Source: Pleurodeles waltl
Taxonomy: Eukaryota; Chordata; Amphibia; Caudata; Salamandridae
Reading direction: 5' to 3'
DNA: 64,000 bases
NCBI RefSeq assembly: GCF_031143425.1
Contig: NC_090439.1
Location: 643,809,465 to 643,873,464 of the forward strand
The notes below the pieces were generated by a model. The model did no database searches. It had not been told where the DNA came from and saw nothing but the letters and a program-made list of their open reading frames with translations. Position numbers and translations under genes: made by a program. Positions 1 through 12,900 of the stretch are shown here, one piece after another (the first letter of the stretch is position 1; the number at the start of each line of letters is the position of its first letter).

Positions 1-3000
1 CCGCAAGTCACCCCATCTTGGATTCCCCTAGGTCTCTAGTTTTCAGAAATGCACAGGTTTGGTAGGTTTCCCTAGGTGCCGGCTGAGCTAGAGGCCAAAA
101 TCTACAGGTAGGCACTTCGCAAAAAACACCTCTGTTTTCTTCCAAAAATTAGGATGTGTCCACGTTGCGCTTTGGGGCATTTCCTGTCGCGGGCGCTAGG
201 CCTACCCACACAAGTGAGGTATCATTTTTATCGGGAGACTTGGGGGAACGCTGGGTGGAAGGAAATTTGTGGCTCCTCTCAGATTCCAGAACTTTCTGCC
301 ACAGAAATGTGAGGGACATGTGTTTTTTTAGCCAAATTTTGAGGTTTACAAAGGATTCTGGGTAACAGAACTTGGTCCGAGCCCCGCAAGTCACCCCTCC
401 TTGGATTTCCCTAGGTCTCTAGTTTTCAGAAATGCACAGGTGTGGTAGGTTTCCCTAGGTGCCGGCTGAGCTAGAGGCCAAAATCTACAGGTAGGCACTT
501 CGCAAAAAACACCTCTGTTTTCTTCCAAAAATGTGGATGTGTCCACGTTGCGCTTTGGGGCGTTTCCTGTCGCGGGCGCTAGGCCTACCCACACAAGTGA
601 GGTATCATTTTTATCGGGAGACTTGGGGGAAGGCTGGGTGGAAGGAAATTTGTGGCTCCTCTCAGATTTCAGAACTTTCTGCCACAGAAATGTGAGGAAC
701 ATGTGTTTTTTTAGCCAAATTTTGAGGTTTGCAAAGGATTCTGGGTAACAGAACTTGGTCCGAGCCCCGCAATTCATCCTTCCTTGGATTTCCCTAGGTC
801 TCTAGTTTTCAGAAATGCACAGGTGTGGTAGGTTTCCCTAGGTGCCGGCTGAGCTAGAGGCCAAAATCTACAGGTAGGCACTTCGCAAAAAACACCTCTG
901 TTTTCTTCCAAAAATTTGGATGTGTCCACGTTGCGCTTTGGGGCGTTTCCTGTCGCAGGCGCTAGGCCTACCCACACAAGTGAGGTATCATTTTTATCGG
1001 GAGACTTGGGGGAATGCTGGGTGGAAGGAAATTTGTGGCTCCTCTCAGATTCCAGAACTTTCTGCCACAGAAATGTGAGGGACATGTGTTTTTTTAGCCA
1101 AATTTTGAGGTTTGCAAAGGATTCTGGGTAACAGAACCTGGTCCGAGCCCCGCAAGTCACCCCATCTTGGATTCCCCTAGGTCTCTAGTTTTCAGAAATG
1201 CACAGGTTTGGTAGGTTTCCCTAGGTGCCGGCTGAGCTAGAGGCCAAAATCTACAGGTAGGCACTTCGCAAAAAACACCTCTGTTTTCTTCCAAAAATTA
1301 GGATGTGTCCACGTTGCGCTTTGGGGCGTTTCCTGTCGCGGGCGCTAGGCCTACCCACACAAGTGCGGTATCATTTTTATCGGGAGACTTGGGGGAAGGC
1401 TGGGTGGAAGGATATTTGTGGCTCCTCTCAGATTCCAGAACTTCCTGCCACAGAAATGTGAGGAACATGTGTTTTTTTAGCCAAATTTTGAGGTTTGCAA
1501 AGGATTCTGGGTAACAGAACCTGGTCCGAGCCCCGCAAGTCACCCCTCCTTGGATTCCCCTAGGTCTCTAGTTTTCAGAAATGCACAGGTTTGGTAGGTT
1601 TCCCTAGGTGCCGGCTGAGCTAGAGGCCAAAATCTACAGGTAGGCACTTCGCAAAAAACACCTCCTGTTTTCTTCCAAAAATTTGGATGTATCCACGTTG
1701 CGCTTTGGGGCGTTTCCTGTCGCGGGCGCTAGGCCTACACACACAAGTGAGGTATCATTTTTATCAGGAGACTTGGGGGAACGCTGGGTGGAAGGAAATT
1801 TGTGGCTCCTCTCAGATTCCAGAACTTTCTGCCACAGAAATGTGAGGGACATGTGTTTTTTTAGCCAAATTTTGAGGTTTGCAAAGGATTCTGGGTAACA
1901 GAACCTGGTCCGAGCCCCGCAAGTCACCCCATCTTGGATTCCCCTAGGTCTCTGGTTTTCAGAAATGCACAGGTTTGGTAGGTTTCCCTAGGTGCCGGCT
2001 GAGCTAGAGGCCAAATTCTACAGGTAGGCACTTCGCAAAAAACACCTCTGTTTTCTTCCAAAAATTAGGATGTGTCCACGTTGCGCTTTGGGGCGTTTCC
2101 TGTCGCGGGCGCTAGGCCTACCCACACAAGTGAGGTATCATTTTTATCGGGAGACTTGGGGGAACGCTGGGTGGAAGGAAATTTGTGGCTCCTCTCAGAT
2201 TCCAGAACTTTCTGCCACAGAAATGTGAGGGACATGTGTTTTTTTAGCCAAATTTTGAGGTTTGCAAAGGATTCTGGGTAACAGAACTTGGTCCGAGCCC
2301 CGCAAGTCACCCCTCCTTGGATTTCCCTAGGTCTCTAGTTTTCAGAAATGCACAGGTGTGGTAGGTTTCCCTAGGTGCCGGCTGAGCTAGAGGCCAAAAT
2401 CTACAGGTAGGCACTTCGCAAAAAACACCTCTGTTTTCTTCCAAAAATTTGGATGTGTCCACGTTGCGCTTTGGGGCGTTTCCTGTCGCAGGCGCTAGGC
2501 CTACCCACACAAGTGAGGTATCATTTTTATCGGGAGACTTGGGGGAACGCTGGGTGGAAGGAAATTTGTGGCTCCTCTCAGATTCCAGAACTTTCTGCCA
2601 CAGAAATGTGAGGGACATGTGTTTTTTTAGCCAAAATTTGAGGTTTGCAAAGGATTCTGGGTAACAGAACCTGGTCCGAGCCCTGTAAGTCACCCTATCT
2701 TGGATTCCCCTAGGTCTCTCATTTTCAGAAATGCACAGGTTTGGTAGGTTTCCCTAGGTGCCGGCTGAGCTAGAGGCCAAAATCTACAGGTAGGCACTTC
2801 GCAAAAAACACCTCTGTTTTCTTCCAAAAATGTGGATGTGTCCACGTTGCGCTTTGGGGCGTTTCCTGTCGCGGGTGCTAGGCCTACCCACACAAGTGAG
2901 GTATCATTTTTATCGGGAGACTTGGGGGAAGGCTGGGTGGAAGGAAATTTGTGGCTCCTCTCAGATTCCAGAACTTTCTGCCACAGAAATGTGAGGGACA

Positions 3001-5363
3001 TGTGTTTTTTTAGCCAAATTTTGAGGTTTGCAAAGGATTCTGGGTAACAGAACCTGGTCCGAGCCCCGCAAGTCACCCCATCTTGGATTCCCCTAGGTCT
3101 CTAGTTTTCAGAAATGCACAGGTTTGGTAGGTTTCCCTAGGTGCCGGCTGAGCTAGAGGCCAAAATCTACAGGTAGGCACTTCGCAAAAAACACCTCTGT
3201 TTTCTTCCAAAAATTAGGATGTGTCCACGTTGCGCTTTGGGGCGTTTCCTGTCGCGGGCGCTAGGCCTACCCACACAAGTGAGGTATCATTTTTATCGGG
3301 AGACTTGGGGGAACGCTGGGTGGAAGGAAATTTGTGGCTCCTCTCAGATTCCAGAACTTTCTGCCACAGAAATGTGAGGGACATGTGTTTTTTTAGCCAA
3401 ATTTTGAGGTTTGCAAAGGATTCTGGGTAACAGAACTTGGTCCGAGCCCCGCAAGTCACCCCTCCTTGGATTTCCCTAGGTCTCTAGTTTTCAGAAATGC
3501 ACAGGTGTGGTAGGTTTCCCTAGGTGCCGGCTGAGCTAGAGGCCAAAATCTACAGGTAGGCACTTCGCAAAAAACACCTCTGTTTTCTTCCAAAAATTTG
3601 GATGTGTCCACGTTGCGCTTTGGGGCGTTTCCTGTCGCAGGTGCTAGGCCTACCCACACAAGTGAGGTATCATTTTTATCGGGAGACTTGGGGGAACGCT
3701 GGGTGGAAGGAAATTTGTGGCTCCTCTCAGATTCCAGAACTTTCTGCCACAGAAATGTGAGGGACATGTGTTTTTTTAGCCAAATTTTGAGGTTTGCAAA
3801 GGATTCTGGGTAACAGAACCTGGTCCGAGCCCTGCAAGTCACCCAATCTTGGATTCCCCTAGGTCTCTCATTTTCAGAAATGCACAGGTTTGGTAGGTTT
3901 CCCTAGGTGCCGGCTGAGCTAGAGGCCAAAATCTACAGGTAGGCACTTCGCAAAAAACACCTCTGTTTTCTTCCAAAAATGTGGATGTGTCCACGTTGCG
4001 CTTTGGGGCGTTTCCTGTCGCGGGTGCTAGGCCTACCCACACAAGTGAGGTATCATTTTTATCGGGAGACTTGGGGGAAGGCTGGGTGGAAGGAAATTTG
4101 TGGCTCCTCTCAGATTTCAGAACTTTCTGCCACAGAAATGTGAGGAACATGTGTTTTTTTAGCCAAATTTTGAGGTTTGCAAAGGATTCTGGGTAACAGA
4201 ACCTGGTCCGAGCCCTGCAAGTCACCCAATCTTGGATTCCCCTAGGTCTCTAGTTTTCAGAAATGCACAGGTTTGGTAGGTTTCCCTAGGTGCCGGCTGA
4301 GCTAGAGGCCAAAATCTACAGGTAGGCACTTCTCAAAAAACACCTCTGTTTTCTTCCAAAAATTTGGATGTGTCCACGTTGCGCTTTGGGGCGTTTCCTG
4401 TCGCAGGCGCTAGGCCTACCCACACAAGTGAGGTATCATTTTTATCGGGAGACTTGGGGGAAGGCTGGGTGGAAGGAAATTTGTGGCTCCTCTCAGATTC
4501 CAGAACTTCCTGCCACAGAAATGTGAGGAACATGTGTTTTTTTAGCCAAATTTTGAGGTTTGCAAAGGATTCTGGGTAACAGAACCTGGTCCGAGCCCCG
4601 CAAGTCACCCCTCCTTGGATTCCCCTAGGTCTCTAGTTTTCAGAAATGCACAGGTTTGGTAGGTTTCCCTAGGTGCCGGCTGAGCTAGAGGCCAAAATCT
4701 ACAGGTAGGCACTTCGCAAAAAACACCTCCTGTTTTCTTCCAAAAATGTGGATGTGTCCACGTTGCGCTTTGGGGCGTTTCCTGTCGCGGGCGCTAGGCC
4801 TACCCACACAAGTGAGGTATCATTTTTATCGGGAGACTTGGGGGAACGCTGGGTGGAAGGAAATTTGTGGCTCCTCTCAGATTCCAGAACTTTCTGCCAC
4901 AGAAATGTGAGGGACATGTGTTTTTTTAGCCAAATTTTGAGGTTTGCAAAGGATTCTGGGTAACAGAACCTGGTCCGAGCCCCGCAAGTCACCCCATCTT
5001 GGATTCCCCTAGATCTCTAGTTTTCAGAAATGCACAGGTTTGGTAGGTTTCCCTAGGTGCCGGCTGAGCTAGAGGCCAAAATATACAGGTAGGCAATTCG
5101 CAAAAAACACCTCTGTTTTCTTCCAAAAATTTGGATGTGTCCACGTTGCGCTTTGGGGCGTTTCCTGTCACGGGCGCTAGGCCTACCCACACAAGTGAAG
5201 TATCATTTTTATCAGGAGACTTGGGGGACCGCTGGGTGGAAGGAAATTTGTGGCTCCTCTCAGATTCCAGAACTTTCTGCCACAGAAATGTGAGGAACAT
5301 GTGTTTTTTTAGCCAAATTTTGAGGTTTGCAAAGGATTCTGGGTAACAGAACCTGGTCCGAGC
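1..5363 (+). repeat. Satellite block A, copy 1 (offset 9952 bp)
   Basis: This run of 14 monomers matches 9953-15315 with a constant offset of 9952 bp (26 monomers). Rare variants are shared at the same relative positions: GCAATTCATCC replaces the usual monomer junction at 770 and 10722, and TTTACAAAGG replaces TTTGCAAAGG near 348 and 10300. The match stops near 5363, where the next junction is CCCCGC here but CCCTGC in copy 2. The left limit is unknown because the window starts inside the block. A few point differences separate the copies, for example CCAAATTTTG against CCAAATGTTG near 335 and 10287. Confidence 0.9.
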
Positions 5364-5370
5364 CCCGCAA

Positions 5371-6520
5371 GTCACCCTCCTTGGATTCCCCTAGGTCTCT
5401 AGTTTTCAGAAATGCACAGGTTTGGTAGGTTTCCCTAGGTGCCAGCTGAGCTAGAGGCCAAAATCTACAGGTAGGCACTTCGCAAAAAACATCTCTGTTT
5501 TCTTCCAAAAATTTGGATGTGTCCACGTTGCGCTTTGGGGCGTTTCCTGTCGCAGGAGCTAGGCCTACCCACACAAGTGAGGTATCATTTTTATCGGGAG
5601 ACTTGGGGGAACGCTGGGTGGAAGGAAATTTGTGGCCCCTCTCAGATTCCAGAACTTTCTGCCACAGAAATGTGAGGGACATGTGTTTTTTTAGCCAAAT
5701 TTTGAGGTTTGCAAAGGATTCTGGGTAACAGAACCTGGTCCGAGCCCCGCAAGTCACCCCATATTGGATTCCCCTAGGTCTCTAGTTTTCAGAAATGCAC
5801 AGGTTTGGTAGGTTTCCCTAGGTGCCGGCTGAGCTAGAGGCCAAAATCTACAGGTAGGCACTTCGCAAAAAACACCTCTGTTTTCTTCCAAAAATTAGGA
5901 TGTGTCCACGTTGCGCTTTGGGGCGATTCCTGTCGCGGGCGCTAGGCCTACCCACACAAGTGAGGTATCATTTTTATCGAGAGACTTGGGGGAACGCTGG
6001 GTGGAAGGAAATTTGTGGCTCCTCTCAGATTCCAGAACTTCCTGCCACAGAAATGTGAGGAACATATGTTTTTTTAGCCAAATTTTGAGGTTTGCCAAGG
6101 ATTCTGGGTAACAGAACCTGGTCCGAGCCCCGCAAGTCACCCCATCTTGGATTCCCTTAGGTCTCTAGTTTTCAGAAATGCACAGGTTTGGTAGGTTTCC
6201 CTAGGTGCCGGCTGAGCTAGAGGCCAAAATCTACAGGTAGGCAATTCGCAAAAAACACCTCTGTTTTCTTCCAAAAATTTGGATGTGTCCACGTTGCGCT
6301 TTGGGGTGTTTCCTGTCGCGGGCGCTAGGCCTACCCACACAAGTGAAGTATCATTTTTATCGGGAGACTTGGGGGAACGCTGGGTGGAAGGAAATTTGTG
6401 GCTCCTCTCAGATTCCAGAACTTTTCCTGCCACAGAAATGTGAGGAACATGTGTTTTATTAGCCAAATTTTGAGGTTTGCAAAGGATTCTGGGTAACAGA
6501 ACCTGGTCCGAGCCCCGCAA
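5371..6520 (+). repeat. Three-monomer block shared with the far end of the array
   Basis: These three monomers match 33718-34867 at a constant offset of 28347 bp. Shared rare features are a shortened junction GTCACCCTCC, ACATCTCTG in place of ACACCTCTG, GGCGATTCCTG in place of GGCGTTTCCTG, and a two-base insertion giving ACTTTTCCTGCC with a neighbouring TTTTATTAGCC. The agreement of several private variants argues for copying between distant parts of the array rather than recurrent mutation. Confidence 0.85.
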
Positions 6521-7286
6521 GTCACCCCATCTTGGATTCCCCTAGGTCTCTAGTTTTCAGAAATGCACAGGTTTGGTAGGTTTCCCTAGGTGCCGGCTGA
6601 GCTAGAGGCCAAAATCTACAGGTAGGCACTTCGCAAAAAACACCTCTGTTCTCTTCCAAAAATTTGGATGTGTCCACGTTGCGCTTTGGGGCGTTTCCTG
6701 TCGCGGGCGCTAGGCCTACCCACACAAGTGAGGTATCATTTTTATCGGGAGACTTGGGGGAACGCTGGGTGGAAGGAAACTTGTGGCTTCTCTCAGATTC
6801 CAGAACTTTCTGCCACAGAAATGTGAGGAACATGTGTTTTTTTAGCCAAATTTTGAGGTTTGCAAAGGATTCTGGGTAACAGAACCTGGTCCGAGCCCCG
6901 CAAGTCACCCCATCTTGGATTCCCCTAGGTCTCTAGTTTTCAGAAATGCACAGGTGTGGTAGGTTTCCCTAGGTGCCAGCTGAGCCAGAGGCCAAAATCT
7001 ACAGGTAGGCACTTCGCAAAAAACACCTCTGTTTTCTTCCAAAAATTTGGATGTGTCCACGTTGCGCTTTGGGGCGTTTCCTGTCGCGGGCGCTAGGCCT
7101 ACCCACACAAGTGAGGTATCATTTTTATCGGGAGACTTGGGGGAACGCTGGGTGGAAGGAAATTTGTGGCTCCTCTCAGATTCCAGAACTTCCTGCCACA
7201 GAAATGTGAGGAACATGTGTTTTTTTAGCCAAATTTTGAGGTTTGCCAAGGATTCTGGGTAACAGAACCTGGTCCGAGCCCCGCAA
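6136..7286 (+). repeat. Three-monomer higher-order unit, copy 1 (1151 bp)
   Basis: Three monomers repeat immediately downstream at 7287-8437 with an exact period of 1151 bp. Unit-specific markers are TTCCCTTAGG and ACTTTTCCTGCC with TTTTATTAGCC in the first monomer, TGTTCTCTTCC with GAAACTTGTGGCTTC in the second, and GAGCCAGAGG in the third. The first monomer type also occurs near 34485. Confidence 0.9.
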
Positions 7287-8437
7287 GTCACCCCATCTTG
7301 GATTCCCTTAGGTCTCTAGTTTTCAGAAATGCACAGGTTTGGTAGGTTTCCCTAGGTGCCGGCTGAGCTAGAGGCCAAAATCTACAGGTAGGCAATTCGC
7401 AAAAAACACCTCTGTTTTCTTCCAAAAATTTGGATGTGTCCACGTTGCGCTTTGGGGTGTTTCCTGTCGCGGGCGCTAGGCCTACCCACACAAGTGAAGT
7501 ATCATTTTTATCGGGAGACTTGGGGGAACGCTGGGTGGAAGGTAATTTGTGGCTCCTCTCAGATTCCAGAACTTTTCCTGCCACAGAAATGTGAGGAACG
7601 TGTGTTTTATTAGCCAAATTTTGAGGTTTGCAAAGGATTCTGGGTAACAGAACCTGGTCCGAGCCCCGCAAGTCACCCCATCTTGGATTCCCCTAGGTCT
7701 CTAGTTTTTAGAAATGCACAGGTTTGGTAGGTTTCCCTAGGTGCCGGCTGAGCTAGAGGCCAAAATCTACAGGTAGGCACTTCGCAAAAAACACCTCTGT
7801 TCTCTTCCAAAAATTTGGATGTGTCCACGTTGCGCTTTGGGGCGTTTCCTGTCGCGGGCGCTAGGCCTACCCACACAAGTGAGGTATCATTTTTATCGGG
7901 AGACTTGGGGGAACGCTGGGTGGAAGGAAACTTGTGGCTTCTCTCAGATTCCAGAACTTTCTGCCACAGAAATGTGAGGAACATGTGTTTTTTTAGCCAA
8001 ATTTTGAGGTTTGCAAAGGATTCTGGGTAACAGAACCTGGTCCGAGCCCCGCAAGTCACCCCATCTTGGATTCCCCTAGGTCTCTAGTTTTCAGAAATGC
8101 ACAGGTGTGGTAGGTTTCCCTAGGTGCCAGCTGAGCCAGAGGCCAAAATCTACAGGTAGGCACTTCGCAAAAAACACCTCTGTTTTCTTCCAAAAATTTG
8201 GATGTGTCCACGTTGCGCTTTGGGGCGTTTCCTGTCGCGGGCGCTTGGCCTACCCACACAAGTGAGGTATCATTTTTATCGGGAGACTTGGGGGAACGCT
8301 GGGTGGAAGGATATTTGTGGCTCCTCTCAGATTCCAGAACTTTCTGCCACAGAAATGTGAGGAACATGTGTTTTTTTAGCCAAATTTTGAGGTTTGCAAA
8401 GGATTCTGGGTAACAGAACCTGGTCCGAGCCCCGCAA
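7287..8437 (+). repeat. Three-monomer higher-order unit, copy 2 (1151 bp)
   Basis: Adjacent second copy of the trimer at 6136-7286, with the same ordered markers. It differs at a handful of bases, including GGTAATTTG for GGAAATTTG near 7542, AACGTGTG for AACATGTG near 7599, and GCGCTTGGCC for GCGCTAGGCC near 8242. So few differences suggest a recent tandem duplication. Confidence 0.9.
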
Positions 8438-8808
8438 GTCACCCCTCCTTGGATTCCCCTAGGTCTCTAGTTTTCAGAAATGCACAGGTTTGGTAGGTTT
8501 CCCTAGGTGCCGGCTGAGCTAGAGGCCAAAATCTACAGGTAGGCACTTCGCAAAAAACACCTCTGTTTTCTTCCAAAAATGTGGATGTGTCCACGTTGCG
8601 ATTTGGGGCGTTTCCTGTCGCGGGCGCTAGGCCTACCCACACAACTGAGGTATCATTTTTATCGGGAGACTTGGGGGAAGGAAATTTGTGGCTCCTCTCA
8701 GATTCCAGAACTTCCTGCCACAGAAATGTGAGGAACATGTGTTTTTTTAGCCAAATTCTGAGGTTTGCAAAGGATTCTGGGTAACAGAACCTGGTCCGAG
8801 CCCCGCAA
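8438..8808 (+). repeat. Short satellite monomer with 12-bp deletion (371 bp)
   Basis: This unit lacks 12 bp of the usual GGGGGAA-GGCTGGGTGGAA-GG stretch near 8679, leaving GGGGGAAGGAAATTTG. The lost segment lies between two short GGAA repeats, consistent with slippage. It also has ACAACTGAGG for ACAAGTGAGG near 8642 and a rare TTGCGATTTGG near 8598. The shortening shifts all downstream monomer spacings by 12 bp. Confidence 0.9.
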
Positions 8809-9952
8809 GTCACCCCTCCTTGGATTTCCCTAGGTCTCTAGTTTTCAGAAATGCACAGGTTTGGTAGGTTTCCCTAGGTGCCGGCTGAGCTAGAGGCCAA
8901 AATCTACAGGTAGGCACTTCGCAAAAAACACCTCTGTTTTCTTCCAAAAATGTGGATGTGTCCACGTTGCGCTTTGGGGCGTTTCCTGTCGCAGGCGCTA
9001 GGCCTACCTACACAAGTGAGGTATCATTTTTATCGGGAGACTTGGGGGAATGCTGGGTGGAAGGAAATTTGTGGCTCCTCTCAGATTCCAGAACTTTCTG
9101 CCACAGAAATGTGAGGGACATGTGTTTTTTTAGCCAAATTTTGAGGTTTGCAAAGGATTCTGGGTAACAGAACGTGGTCCGAGCCCCGCAAGTCACCCCA
9201 TCTTGGATTCCCCTAGGTCTCTAGTTTTCAGAAATGCACAGGTTTGGTAGGTTTCCCTAGGTGCCGGCTGAGCTAGAGGCCAAAATCTACAGGTAGGCAC
9301 TTCGCAAAAAACACCTCTGTTTTCTTCCAAAAATTAGGATGTGTCCACGTTGCGCTTTGGGGCGTTTCCTGTCGCGGGCGCTAGGCCTACCCACACAAGT
9401 GAGGTATCATTTTTATCGGGAGACTTGGGGGAAGGCTGGGTGGAAGGAAATTTGTGGCTCCTCTCAGATTCCAGAACTTCCTGCCACAGAAATGTGAGGA
9501 ACATGTGTTTTTTTAGCCAAATTTTGAGGTTTGCAAAGGATTCTGGGTAACAGAACCTGGTCCGAGCCCCGCAAGTCACCCCTCCTTGGATTCCCCTATG
9601 TCTCTAGTTTTCAGAAATGCACAGGTTTGGTAGGTTTCCCTAGGTGCCGGCTGAGCTAGAGGCCAAAATCTACAGGTAGGCACTTCGCAAAAAACACCTC
9701 CTGTTTTCTTCCAAAAATTTGGATGTATCCACGTTGCGCTTTGGGGCGTTTCCTGTCGCGGGCGCTAGGCCTACACACACAAGTGAGGTATCATTTTTAT
9801 CAGGAGACTTGGGGGAACGCTGGGTGGAAGGAAATTTGTGGCTCCTCTCAGATTCCAGAACTTTCTGCCACAGAAATGTGAGGGACATGTGTTTTTTTAG
9901 CCAAATTTTGAGGTTTGCAAAGGATTCTGGGTAACAGAACCTGGTCCGAGCC

Positions 9953-12900
9953 CCGCAAGTCACCCCATCTTGGATTCCCCTAGGTCTCTAGTTTTCAGAA
10001 ATGCACAGGTTTGGTAGGTTTCCCTAGGTGCCGGCTGAGCTAGAGGCCAAAATCTACAGGTAGGCACTTCGCAAAAAACACCTCTGTTTTCTTCCAAAAA
10101 TTAGGATGTGTCCACGTTGCGCTTTGGGGCATTTCCTGTCGCGGGCGCTAGGCCTACCCACACAAGTGAGGTATCATTTTTATCGGGAGACTTGGGGGAA
10201 CGCTGGGTGGAAGGAAATTTGTGGCTCCTCTCAGATTCCAGAACTTTCTGCCACAGAAATGTGAGGGACATGTGTTTTTTTAGCCAAATGTTGAGGTTTA
10301 CAAAGGATTCTGGGTAACAGAACTTGGTCCGAGCCCCGCAAGTCACCCCTCCTTGGATTTCCCTAGGTCTCTAGTTTTCAGAAATGCACAGGTGTGGTAG
10401 GTTTCCCTAGGTGCCGGCTGAGCTAGAGGCCAAAATCTACAGGTAGGCACTTCGCAAAAAACACCTCTGTTTTCTTCCAAAAATGTGGATGTGTCCACGT
10501 TGCGCTTTGGGGCGTTTCCTGTCGCGGGCGCTAGGCCTACCCACACAAGTGAGGTATCATTTTTATCGGGAGACTTGGGGGAAGGCTGGGTGGAAGGAAA
10601 TTTGTGGCTCCTCTCAGATTTCAGAACTTTCTGCCACAGAAATGTGAGGAACATGTGTTTTTTTAGCCAAATTTTGAGGTTTGCAAAGGATTCTGGGTAA
10701 CAGAACTTGGTCCGAGCCCCGCAATTCATCCTTCCTTGGATTTCCCTAGGTCTCTAGTTTTCAGAAATGCACAGGTGTGGTAGGTTTCCCTAGGTGCCGG
10801 CTGAGCTAGAGGCCAAAATCTACAGGTAGGCACTTCGCAAAAAACACCTCTGTTTTCTTCCAAAAATTTGGATGTGTCCACGTTGCGCTTTGGGGCGTTT
10901 CCTGTCGCAGGCGCTAGGCCTACCCTCACAAGTGAGGTATCATTTTTATCGGGAGACTTGGGGGAATGCTGGGTTGAAGGAAATTTGTGGCTCCTCTCAG
11001 ATTCCAGAACTTTCTGCCACAGAAATGTGAGGGACATGTGTTTTTTTAGCCAAATTTTGAGGTTTGCAAAGGATTCTGGGTAACAGAACCTGGTCCGAGC
11101 CCCGCAAGTCACCCCATCTTGGATTCCCCTAGGTCTCTAGTTTTCAGAAATGCACAGGTTTGGTAGGTTTCCCTAGGTGCCGGCTGAGCTAGAGGCCAAA
11201 ATCTACAGGTAGGCACTTCGCAAAAAACACCTCTGTTTTCTTCCAAAAATTAGGATGTGTCCACGTTGCGCTTTGGGGCGTTTCCTGTCGCGGGCGCTAG
11301 GCCTACCCACACAAGTGCGGTATCATTTTTATCGGGAGACTTGGGGGAAGGCTGGGTGGAAGGATATTTGTGGCTCCTCTCAGATTCCAGAACTTCCTGC
11401 CACAGAAATGTGAGGAACATGTGTTTTTTTAGCCAAATTTTGAGGTTTGCAAAGGATTCTGGGTAACAGAACCTGGTCCGAGCCCCGCAAGTCACCCCTC
11501 CTTGGATTCCCCTAGGTCTCTAGTTTTCAGAAATGCACAGGTTTGGTAGGTTTCCCTAGGTGCCGGCTGAGCTAGAGGCCAAAATCTACAGGTAGGCACT
11601 TCGCAAAAAACACCTCCTGTTTTCTTCCAAAAATTTGGATGTATCCACGTTGCGCTTTGGGGCGTTTCCTGTCGCGGGCGCTAGGCCTACACACACAAGT
11701 GAGGTATCATTTTTATCAGGAGACTTGGGGGAACGCTGGGTGGAAGGAAATTTGTGGCTCCTCTCAGATTCCAGAACTTTCTGCCACAGAAATGTGAGGG
11801 ACATGTGTTTTTTTAGCCATATTTTGAGGTTTGCAAAGGATTCTGGGTAACAGAACCTGGTCCGAGCCCCGCAAGTCACCCCATCTTGGATTCCCCTAGG
11901 TCTCTGGTTTTCAGAAATGCACAGGTTTGGTAGGTTTCCCTAGGTGCCGGCTGAGCTAGAGGCCAAATTCTACAGGTAGGCACTTCGCAAAAAACACCTC
12001 TGTTTTCTTCCAAAAATTAGGATGTGTCCACGTTGCGCTTTGGGGCGTTTCCTGTCGCGGGCGCTAGGCCTACCCACACAAGTGAGGTATCATTTTTATC
12101 GGGAGACTTGGGGGAACGCTGGGTGGAAGGAAATTTGTGGCTCCTCTCAGATTCCAGAACTTTCTGCCACAGAAATGTGAGGGACATGTGTTTTTTTAGC
12201 CAAATTTTGAGGTTTGCAAAGGATTCTGGGTAACAGAACTTGGTCCGAGCCCCGCAAGTCACCCCTCCTTGGATTTCCCTAGGTCTCTAGTTTTCAGAAA
12301 TGCACAGGTGTGGTAGGTTTCCCTAGGTGCCGGCTGAGCTAGAGGCCAAAATCTACAGGTAGGCACTTCGCAAAAAACACCTCTGTTTTCTTCCAAAAAT
12401 TTGGATGTGTCCATGTTGCGCTTTGGGGCGTTTCCTGTCGCAGGCGCTAGGCCTACCCACACAAGTGAGGTATCATTTTTATCGGGAGACTTGGGGGAAC
12501 GCTGGGTGGAAGGAAATTTGTGGCTCCTCTCAGATTCCAGAACTTTCTGCCACAGAAATGTGAGGGACATGTGTTTTTTTAGCCAAAATTTGAGGTTTGC
12601 AAAGGATTCTGGGTAACAGAACCTGGTCCGAGCCCTGCAAGTCACCCTATCTTGGATTCCCCTAGGTCTCTCATTTTCAGAAATGCACAGGTTTGGTAGG
12701 TTTCCCTAGGTGCCGGCTGAGCTAGAGGCCAAAATCTACAGGTAGGCACTTCGCAAAAAACACCTCTGTTTTCTTCCAAAAATGTGGATGTGTCCACGTT
12801 GCGCTTTGGGGCGTTTCCTGTCGTGGGTGCTAGGCCTACCCACACAAGTGAGGTATCATTTTTATCGGGAGACTTGGGGGAAGGCTGGGTGGAAGGAAAT

